Assembly: GCA_020355945.1 (NCBI GenBank)
Contig: CP070627.1
Coordinates: forward strand, 6,128,668-6,138,301
Origin: Candidatus Aminicenantota bacterium
GTDB taxonomy: Bacteria > Acidobacteriota > Aminicenantia > UBA2199
Reading direction: 5' to 3'
Length of the DNA: 9,634 nt
The position numbers were made by a program, and so were the translations under genes. This document shows, one piece after another, positions 1-4,019 of this stretch. A model generated the notes under the pieces. That model saw nothing but the letters and a program-made list of their open reading frames with translations, ran no database searches and had not been told where the DNA came from. How positions within the stretch are numbered: the stretch's first letter is position 1; the number at the start of each line of letters is the position of its first letter.

Positions 1-27
1 AAAGAGCCCCTGGCCGCCGGAGGCAAG

Positions 28-60
28 AAAAAAAAAGGCAGGTCCGTATTGGACCTGCCT
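28..60 (-). terminator. Intrinsic terminator of the RiPP-like precursor gene
   Basis: A perfect 10-bp inverted repeat (36-45 AGGCAGGTCC, 51-60 GGACCTGCCT) surrounds a 5-nt loop. Read on the minus strand it is followed at once by eight T residues (A residues on plus at 28-35). It lies 27 bp past the stop of the precursor peptide gene. This is a textbook Rho-independent terminator. It implies that the precursor transcript normally ends here, so any modification or transport genes further left would need read-through or their own promoter. Confidence 0.85.
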
Positions 61-87
61 CTTTTGGAATGTCAACTATAAAATGGT

Positions 88-222
88 TTAGGGTATACAG
101 AAGACCGGTGTAACGGTTCTAAATACATCAGAGCCGCCATTGACCTTTTTTTGTTCCTCACGGTCCAGGGATTGGATGGTGATTTTTTTGAGTTGAAGTT
201 TTTTGTTAATTTTTTTGTTCAT
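88..222 (-). CDS. RiPP-like precursor peptide with double-glycine leader (44 aa)
   Basis: The 44-aa product has a Lys-rich leader with the pattern KKLxLKKITIQSLD, then REEQKKVNGG. The double glycine is at residues 29-30, and the putative core SDVFRTVTPVFCIP is at 31-44. This layout matches GG-leader natural-product precursors (the class I lanthipeptide-like precursors annotated in Bacteroidota and relatives), where a leader is cut after GG. The core has one Ser, two Thr and one Cys, so one thioether ring is possible; this is inference. I chose the ATG at 222 because AAGGAGG lies 5 nt upstream; an in-frame ATG further out at 288 has no such signal and would add residues unlike a leader. The gene stands alone, with a terminator just downstream. 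No modifying enzyme or C39-type exporter is visible in the window. Family identification is by pattern only. Confidence 0.7.
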   Translation of the reverse strand: MNKKINKKLQLKKITIQSLDREEQKKVNGGSDVFRTVTPVFCIP

Positions 223-227
223 TTGAA

Positions 228-234
228 CCTCCTT
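228..234 (-). promoter_or_regulatory. Shine-Dalgarno site fixing the precursor start
   Basis: Minus-strand AAGGAGG is followed by 5 nt (TTCAA) and then ATG at 222. It selects the 44-aa product over the longer in-frame reading that begins at 288. Confidence 0.8.
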
Positions 235-250
235 TTTATTTTTTATTTTT

Positions 251-293
251 TTAGCCACGAAGTTACAGTGAAACATAAAGGGACACAAAGGGG
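251..293. repeat. Dispersed 'GCCACGAAG/CACAAAG' repeat, copy 1
   Basis: Decamer-like direct repeats start TTAGCCACGAAG and run through degenerate copies to GGACACAAAGG. Related copies occur at 1711-1749, 3351-3371, 3489-3560 and 4210-4304. On the minus strand it sits just upstream of the A-rich tract and SD of the precursor gene, so it would form most of that gene's 5' untranslated region. Such repeats are common in intergenic DNA of several environmental phyla; no function is known to me. Confidence 0.6.
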
Positions 294-417
294 GTGTATC
301 TTTGTGACTGTTTCATTTTCTTTCATAAACTTTATTGACTAACTCAACTTCAACTCTATAGACACCGATATCTGATTTTTTAAAATTTTTTTTGATTTTT
401 TTGAGTCAGACCAAAAG
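294..417. other. AT-rich intergenic spacer without recognisable gene
   Basis: This spacer between the precursor gene and the palindrome array contains long T runs (around 376-402). I searched its minus strand for a -35/-10 pair that could drive the precursor gene and found none convincing: TTGAAG or TTGAGT hexamers occur without a good -10 at 16-18 bp. Confidence 0.5.
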
Positions 418-648
418 CCAGTCCGGTTGGAATAAGAAATTTTCCACATGTAGTAAAGGTTAGTCCATGTGGACTACGGGATTTTCCATATGGACTAAAG
501 CGTAGTCAATGTGGAATAAACAATTTTCCATGTGGAGTAAAGCTTAGTCCATGTGGAGTAAACAGTTTTCCAAATGGAGTAAAGGTTATTCCATGTGGAA
601 CAGGGAATTTTCCATGTTGATTAGAGCTTATTCAATTAGGAAATCTTA
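418..648. repeat. Tandem array A: eleven 21-bp units, each a short palindrome
   Basis: Units start at 418, 439, 460, 481, 502, 523, 544, 565, 586, 607 and 628 with no indels. The core is TCCATGTGGA, often extended to TAGTCCATGTGGACTA (6-bp arms, 4-bp centre). Alternate units start ATTTTCC and TTAGTCC, so there is also a 42-bp higher-order period. Because 21 bp is two helical turns, every dyad faces the same side of the DNA. One frame on plus is open across the array (405 onward) but has no start codon, so I treat the array as non-coding. It lies between the PIN gene and the RiPP-like gene. Confidence 0.85.
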
Positions 649-878
649 CCGTGGGATAGAAAGTTCTTATTCAAAACAAGGATATCCTACCTTTTACGTA
701 GGCTATCCTACCGTGGTATAGAAAATCCTTGTTCAAGACAAGGAATTCCTCCCTTTTTCATAGGAAATCCTTTCGTTGGATAGAAAATCCTTGTTTAAAA
801 CAAGGAGTTCCTTCCTTTTACATAGGGTATCCTACCGTGGGATAGAAAATCCTTGTCCCGGACAAGCAAATCCTATTT
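641..878. repeat. Tandem array B: 62-bp units each made of three palindromes
   Basis: The period is exactly 62 bp with units starting at 641, 703, 765 and 827 (the last partial). Each unit holds three dyads about 18-23 bp apart. The first is CTATCC...GGATAG, the second CCTTGT...ACAAGG and the third CCTAC...GTAGG or a degenerate form. The CCTTGT dyad reaches an 8-bp perfect arm in the third unit (789-805). The array follows directly from array A, and both share a TCC...TGG(G/A)...A core, so they are probably one evolved array. 62 is not a multiple of three, which argues against a coding repeat. Confidence 0.85.
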
Positions 879-926
879 TTGATTTAGATTGCTGCTCTTC
901 GTGTTTTCGGAGGGAAGCCCTAATTG
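879..926. other. Short spacer between palindrome array and PIN gene
   Basis: No gene, promoter or U-tract terminator is visible directly after the PIN stop codon on minus. The first structure met by a transcript leaving the PIN gene would be the last palindrome of the array (about 852-866, CTTGTC/GACAAG), followed by GATTTT, which could act as a weak terminator. Confidence 0.4.
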
Positions 927-1370
927 TTACTTTTCGTTAAGAAACTTTTCCAGGAATTCCCTCGGTTTTAGGATTTTGATGTTTTGGTACTTGCGAATCT
1001 TTATAAGATGTGGATCACCACTGATTATAAAGTCTGCCTCAGCTTCTATTGCCAATTCTATAAACTTCAAATCGTCGGCATCCTCTATACTTACTTCTCT
1101 CTTTGCTTTCTCTATAGTATTTGTGGATATATGATAAAACCTGCAGATCGTAACTAATGATTCGAGAATAGTGTCGATATTCAGTTTCCTTTTCTTTATA
1201 ATTTCAGCAAATTTACCTCTTTTAATGACTTCTTCCAATTCTTTATATGTCTCCGGGCTTTGAACGAACTGGAGATTATCTTTGGTTTCAATAAGTCTTA
1301 ATATTTCATTTGAGGGGCCTTTCCAGAAAATTCCTGAGATAACAACATTGGTATCTATAACGATTTTCAT
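927..1370 (-). CDS. PIN-domain toxin, putative toxin-antitoxin RNase (147 aa)
   Basis: The protein begins MKIVIDTNVVISGIFWKGPS, the typical opening of the putative toxin-antitoxin PIN family (TIGR00305 type). PIN domains are Mg-dependent ribonucleases with a cluster of acidic residues. Candidates visible here are D6 in IDTN, E44 within the YKELEE helix, D99/D100 in EDADD and D119 in ISGDPHL. The length fits a complete single-domain PIN protein, and the C-terminal ILKPREFLE strand is also typical. The ATG at 1370 directly follows the upstream gene's TAA (TAAATG), so the two genes are almost certainly co-transcribed and translationally coupled, as expected for antitoxin-toxin pairs. The RNA target is unknown. 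The toxin assignment rests on family and context. Confidence 0.88.
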   Translation of the reverse strand: MKIVIDTNVVISGIFWKGPSNEILRLIETKDNLQFVQSPETYKELEEVIKRGKFAEIIKKRKLNIDTILESLVTICRFYHISTNTIEKAKREVSIEDADDLKFIELAIEAEADFIISGDPHLIKIRKYQNIKILKPREFLEKFLNEK

Positions 1371-1691
1371 TTATTGATGTCTATTTTTGTGAACCTCTTG
1401 GACTACTTCTTCCATACTCATTTTATCATCATATGAATCGTCAGCATATGTAGATATGCTTTTCTTCATTTTCTTCAGTACAAGTGTATCATCATTTTCA
1501 TATATTAACAGTCGTTCCCCTTCATGGGACCAATTATTAACGACTGTCAACAAATCTTTCCTGTCTTGCAAAATTTTTTCTACCACCATATTTACCTCCA
1601 GGGTTATATTATCGATAAAAAATTTGGATTTGTCAACTGAGAAGGATGAAAAAGTGAAAAAGTGTCCGGCAAAGTTTTCAATGCTAACCAT
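1371..1691 (-). CDS. Putative antitoxin partner of the PIN toxin (106 aa, or 72 aa from internal start)
   Basis: This small acidic protein is immediately upstream of the PIN gene. The segment ERLLIYENDDTLVLKK resembles the short beta-rich N-termini of antitoxins paired with PIN toxins, and the C-terminal DDKMSMEEVVQEVHKNRHQ resembles their toxin-binding helices. I call the family only by context and this resemblance. Two starts are plausible. The ATG at 1691 has AGGAGGT 6 nt upstream and gives 106 aa. An in-frame ATG at 1589 (MVVEKIL) has its own GGAGGT 4 nt upstream and gives 72 aa. The 34-residue extension is rich in Phe and Ser (FAGHFFTFSSFS) and unlike a DNA-binding domain, so the 72-aa form may be the core antitoxin. 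A GTG at 1697 is a less likely start. Confidence 0.65.
   Translation of the reverse strand: MVSIENFAGHFFTFSSFSVDKSKFFIDNITLEVNMVVEKILQDRKDLLTVVNNWSHEGERLLIYENDDTLVLKKMKKSISTYADDSYDDKMSMEEVVQEVHKNRHQ
1594..1599 (-). promoter_or_regulatory. Internal SD site for the short antitoxin form
   Basis: Minus-strand GGAGGT, then AAAT, then ATG at 1589, all inside the longer reading frame. It supports a 72-aa product starting MVVEKIL. Confidence 0.55.
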
Positions 1692-1697
1692 CTTCAC

Positions 1698-1704
1698 ACC
1701 TCCT
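1698..1704 (-). promoter_or_regulatory. SD site for the long antitoxin form
   Basis: Minus-strand AGGAGGT preceded by a run of A residues, 6 nt before ATG at 1691. By complementarity and spacing it is the stronger of the two sites in this gene. Confidence 0.65.
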
Positions 1705-1710
1705 TTTTTT

Positions 1711-1749
1711 TAGCCGCGAATGCACGCGAAGAAACGCGAATTTTTTTTC
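1711..1749. repeat. Dispersed repeat, copy 2 (CGCGAA variant)
   Basis: TAGCCGCGAATGCACGCGAA continues with another AACGCGAA, giving three CGCGAA(T/G) units about 10 bp apart flanked by T runs. On minus it ends ...CGCGGCTAAAAAAAA directly against the AGGAGGT of the antitoxin gene, the same arrangement as copy 1 before the RiPP-like gene. Confidence 0.6.
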
Positions 1750-1780
1750 ATCATTCATTACCCATCATTCGTTAATTCGT

Positions 1781-2230
1781 TTACTCACCATAAAGTACAA
1801 AGGCGCTCCAATAGAGAGGAGAGCGGTATTTTTTGTTTTTGATCAGTGTCAATTTGGCCTGTCTTAAAGCTTCGGCTTTATCCAGGTTCTTTTCCAGCAT
1901 ATTTTCATAGAACTTGACCATCAATTCTTTAGTGGCTTCATCATCCACTTTCCATAGGCTGGCAATTACTGCTGGTGTGCCGGCATACATGACGGCCCGG
2001 GTCATAACGGTAACGCCCTCTGCTCTTTCCAGTTTTCCCGAACCGGTTTGGCAGGCGGAGAGAACTACTAGTTTGGCGTTGTAGTCGCAGTTCATGATCT
2101 CGTTGAGGGTGAAATAACCATCATCTTTTGTACCGGGAATATCCTGGGACAACACCAGGCTCTGGAAATCGTCGTTCAGCAGACCATGACAGGTAAAGTG
2201 GATGTAATCGAAATCTTTCATTCCCGGCAT
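1781..2230 (-). CDS. Stand-alone CHAT protease catalytic fragment (149 aa), partial duplicate of the TPR-CHAT gene
   Basis: The product matches the last 149 residues of the 3568-7449 protein at 138 positions with no gaps. CHAT domains are caspase-like cysteine proteases, and both catalytic residues are kept: His15 in FTCHG and Cys60 in LSACQTG. The N-terminal half of the CHAT fold, the TPRs and the signal peptide are missing. Residues 2-74 are identical to the paralogue despite many synonymous base changes; all other differences fall at residue 1 or 75 onward, including Val75 where the paralogue has Gly. Homology ends at about 2233, just past the ATG, which aligns to ACG (Thr1145) in the long gene. 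Only a weak SD (AAGAG, 8 nt upstream) is present. It may be a decaying truncation or a retained free-standing fragment; the open frame and synonymous bias favour some retention. Confidence 0.65.
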   Translation of the reverse strand: MPGMKDFDYIHFTCHGLLNDDFQSLVLSQDIPGTKDDGYFTLNEIMNCDYNAKLVVLSACQTGSGKLERAEGVTVMTRAVMYAGTPAVIASLWKVDDEATKELMVKFYENMLEKNLDKAEALRQAKLTLIKNKKYRSPLYWSAFVLYGE

Positions 2231-2232
2231 AT
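1781..2232 (-). repeat. Direct duplication, left copy (pairs with 3568-4019)
   Basis: About 450 bp, by eye in the high eighties percent identical at DNA level, are present here and at 3568-4019 in the same orientation, 1787 bp apart. The Rpn gene and its promoter lie between the two copies. Recombination between the copies would delete the Rpn gene. Confidence 0.85.
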
Positions 2233-2246
2233 TTTATTCTCTTGAA

Positions 2247-2275
2247 TTGACAAATACACCATATGAAATTATAAT
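2247..2275 (+). promoter_or_regulatory. Perfect consensus sigma-70-type promoter of the Rpn gene, leaderless
   Basis: TTGACA at 2247-2252, a 17-bp spacer, and TATAAT at 2270-2275 match the housekeeping consensus exactly. The expected transcription start, 7 nt after the -10, is the A of the ATG at 2282. There is no SD between the promoter and the ATG, so the message should be leaderless. Confidence 0.8.
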
Positions 2276-2281
2276 AATACT

Positions 2282-3238
2282 ATGGCTGACAAAGAAGAAA
2301 AGAAGAAAAAGCCGGTCAGGAAACCGCGAAGTCTGCACGATGAAGCGGTAAAAGAATATTTTAGCGATATTGAGACAGCTAAAAGTTTTTTCACGGAATA
2401 TCTTCCCGCTGAGATTGTTAATAACCTGGATTTCAAAACACTTCGCATCTGCAAGGATACCTTCCTGGATAAAAAGCTGGCAAAGTATTTCTCCGATACT
2501 CTCTACCAGGTCAATCTCAACAATATAAGCATATTTATCTACTTGTTGATCGATCACAAGAGCAGGGAAGAACCTTTTATGGGCTTCCAGTTTTTGAAAT
2601 ACATGGTAAGGATATGGGAATTGCATCTCAAGCAAAACAAGAAAGCAGAGAAATTGCCTGTGATTATCCCCATGGTGATTTATCATGGTCCCAAAAAATG
2701 GGAAGTGGATAAACGTTTTACTTCGTTTTTTAATGCACCTGGTTACCTGGAAGAGTATATACCTGATTTCAATTATAGATTATATGATATCTCCCATGTA
2801 CCCGATGAAGAGATAAAAGGAGGAGTGCTGCTGCGCATCCTATTGATGACCTTGAAATACATTTTCACACCGGAATTAAATTATAGGCTGCGGGAGGAAA
2901 TATTTCCGTTATTTCATGAACTCAAAGATAAGAAAAAGGGAACCGAATACCTTGATGTGCTTCTCAGGTACCTGACCAGGAGCGCCAGGGGTTTACCGGA
3001 AAAGGAGCTCGATGAATCAGTATCGCAATTATTTGAAGAAGGAGGTGAACTCATGCAAACCATAGCTGAAAAATGGAAAAGAGAAGGAATAAAAATCGGT
3101 GAAGAAAGAGGGATTGAAAAGAAAGCGATAGAAACGGCAAAGAATTTGTTGGAGATGGGTATCGATGTAGAAATGATTGCAAAAGCAACAGGCCTAAAAA
3201 AAGAACAAGTAGAAAAACTGGCATCGATAAACCACTGA
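2282..3238 (+). CDS. Rpn-family (PD-(D/E)XK) nuclease / putative transposase (318 aa)
   Basis: Motifs of the Rpn / Transposase_31 family are visible. They are an N-terminal SLHDEAVKEYFSDIETAKSF region (17-36), SDTLYQV with D72, FIYLLIDHKS with D91-H-K93 (the D...(D/E)XK core), FQFLKYMVRIW (102-112) and PVIIPMVIYHG (126-136). The tail is a charged helix, KREGIKIGEERGIEKKA (266-282), and a terminal IAKATGLKKEQVEKL motif. E. coli Rpn proteins are DNA endonucleases that promote RecA-independent recombination, and some act in phage defence; a function here is by analogy. The only reasonable start is ATG 2282, since the next Met is residue 100. It has no SD and coincides with the predicted transcription start. 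The gene is divergent from the CHAT fragment. An internal start at Met258 is annotated separately. Confidence 0.88.
   Translation: MADKEEKKKKPVRKPRSLHDEAVKEYFSDIETAKSFFTEYLPAEIVNNLDFKTLRICKDTFLDKKLAKYFSDTLYQVNLNNISIFIYLLIDHKSREEPFMGFQFLKYMVRIWELHLKQNKKAEKLPVIIPMVIYHGPKKWEVDKRFTSFFNAPGYLEEYIPDFNYRLYDISHVPDEEIKGGVLLRILLMTLKYIFTPELNYRLREEIFPLFHELKDKKKGTEYLDVLLRYLTRSARGLPEKELDESVSQLFEEGGELMQTIAEKWKREGIKIGEERGIEKKAIETAKNLLEMGIDVEMIAKATGLKKEQVEKLASINH
3039..3046 (+). promoter_or_regulatory. Internal Shine-Dalgarno site inside the Rpn gene
   Basis: AAGGAGGT is followed by 6 nt (GAACTC) and an in-frame ATG at 3053. It is the only strong ribosome binding site of the gene, since the full-length start has none. 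The coding sense is EEGGELM, so the site could partly reflect the residues Glu-Gly-Gly, but the spacing is ideal. Confidence 0.7.
3053..3238 (+). CDS. Nested C-terminal protein of the Rpn gene, possible intragenic antitoxin (61 aa)
   Basis: Translation from Met258 of the Rpn frame would give a 61-aa protein beginning MQTIAEKWKREGIKIG and ending at the shared stop. It comprises the charged helix and the terminal helical IAKATGLKKEQVEKL motif, without any of the nuclease core. From memory, E. coli rpn genes make such a short C-terminal protein from an internal start; it binds and inhibits the full-length toxic nuclease. The strong SD here, set against a leaderless full-length start, predicts abundant short product. 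No separate promoter was identified. This is a prediction from sequence plus family knowledge; the alternative is that the SD is a by-product of the GAA GGA GGT codons. Confidence 0.6.
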   Translation: MQTIAEKWKREGIKIGEERGIEKKAIETAKNLLEMGIDVEMIAKATGLKKEQVEKLASINH

Positions 3239-3264
3239 AATGAACAAGATCGGGTATTGCGACT

Positions 3265-3285
3265 CCACCATAGGCCCATTGGTGG
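3265..3285 (+). terminator. Weak hairpin after the Rpn gene
   Basis: CCACCA (3265-3270) and TGGTGG (3280-3285) form a 6-bp stem with a 9-nt loop 27 bp after the Rpn stop. The following ATGTGTTT is only modestly T-rich, so termination here is uncertain. Confidence 0.3.
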
Positions 3286-3350
3286 ATGTGTTTCTGTACC
3301 TATCAACTTTTTGGATTAGCTTCAGGCGTTTTCAAGTTCTTCCTGGTTTT

Positions 3351-3407
3351 ACCACGAAGGGCACGAAGGAAAGACGACGGATGACGTATGACTGACGACG
3401 GATGACG
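3351..3407. repeat. Dispersed repeat copy 3 plus a 14-bp direct repeat with 21-bp period
   Basis: ACCACGAAGGGCACGAAGG (3351-3369) is another member of the dispersed family. It runs into GACGACGGATGACG at 3373-3386, repeated exactly at 3394-3407, 21 bp apart, with a partly similar stretch between. Confidence 0.55.
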
Positions 3408-3488
3408 GCTGAAACAACCTATAATGAAAACTTTTTCGGGGTGTGCCCAAAAAATTGAGAAATTGTATTACAGATGAAACAGATTTTT

Positions 3489-3560
3489 TTTCGTGTGTTT
3501 CGTGGATCATTTACCCTTCATCTTTTCTTTGTGTTCCTTTGTGTAACTTTGTGGCTAAAA
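3489..3560. repeat. Dispersed repeat copy 4, reverse orientation
   Basis: TTTCGTGTGTTTCGTGGA (3489-3506) and CTTTGTGTTCCTTTGTGTAA through TTTGTGGCTAAAA (3528-3560) are minus-orientation copies of the same repeat. The second begins eight bases after the stop codon of the TPR-CHAT gene. Confidence 0.55.
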
Positions 3561-3567
3561 TTTCAAT

Positions 3568-4019
3568 TTATTCTCCGTACATCACAAACGCACTCCAGAA
3601 GAGAGGAGAGCGGTATTTTTTGTTTTTGATCAATGCCAATTTTGCCTGCCTTAACGCTTCGGTTTTTTCCAGGTTCTTTTCCAGCATATTCCTGTAAAAA
3701 TTGATCATTAATTCCTTGGTGGCTTCATCATCCACTTTCCAGAGACTGGCTGCCACAGCAGGAGTTCCGGCATACATGACGGCCCGGGTCATACCGGTGA
3801 CGCCTTCGGCTCTTTCCAGTTTTCCCGATCCGGTCTGACAGGCGGACAGGACCACCAATTTGGCATTATAGTCGCAGTTCATGATCTCGTTGAGGGTGAA
3901 ATAGCCGTCGTCTTTTGTACCGGGGATATCCTGGGACAACACCAGGCTCTGGAAATCATCGTTCAGCAGACCATGACAGGTAAAGTGGATGTAATCGAAA
4001 TCTTTCATTCCCGGCGTAT
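3568..4019 (-). repeat. Direct duplication, right copy (pairs with 1781-2232)
   Basis: This is the catalytic 3' end of the TPR-CHAT gene. It is the parental copy in structure because it is embedded in the complete gene. Homology with the left copy begins near the stop codon and ends about 3 bp beyond codon 1145, where the sequences become unrelated. Confidence 0.85.

Larger units (their letters stand above)
3239..3567. other. Intergenic region between convergent Rpn and TPR-CHAT genes
   Basis: No gene is supported here. The region holds a weak hairpin just after the Rpn stop, a GACGACGGATGACG direct repeat and two copies of the dispersed ACGAAG-type repeat. A plus-strand reading frame from 3443 runs into the CHAT gene antisense and looks like a shadow. 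Confidence 0.6.

Noticed and set aside
300..360. Promoter for the RiPP-like gene (TTGAAG/TTGAGT hexamers on minus)
   Set aside because: No matching -10 at a proper distance; too weak to annotate.
405..620. Open plus-strand frame through the 21-bp array (repeating PCGVKLS/PCGVN-like heptads)
   Set aside because: It has no start codon or SD, begins right after a stop in a T-rich region, and is open only because a 21-bp repeat without an in-frame stop stays open. The adjoining 62-bp array is not a multiple of three.
418..878. CRISPR array
   Set aside because: Units are contiguous with no unique spacers, the period is 21 or 62 bp, the repeats are degenerate, and no cas genes are present.
889..1134. 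Plus-strand frames opposite the PIN gene (and at 1456-1713)
   Set aside because: They are antisense shadows of the PIN and antitoxin genes, lack SDs and have no recognisable family features.
1781..2230. Calling the short CHAT copy a plain pseudogene
   Set aside because: It is clearly a truncated duplicate, but the frame is intact, both catalytic residues are kept, and changes in the first 74 codons are synonymous, so I left it as a CDS with the doubt stated.
2268..2273. Minus-strand TATAAT as a promoter for the CHAT fragment
   Set aside because: The hexamer exists because the plus-strand -10 region is nearly palindromic, but no acceptable -35 is found 16-18 bp upstream and there is no extended -10.
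2234..2686. Minus-strand frame opposite the 5' half of the Rpn gene
   Set aside because: It is antisense to a gene with clear family motifs, its composition fits a shadow, and it has no SD.
3443..3697. Plus-strand 84-codon frame overlapping the CHAT 3' end
   Set aside because: It has no SD, runs antisense into conserved CHAT sequence and is partly made of dispersed repeat.
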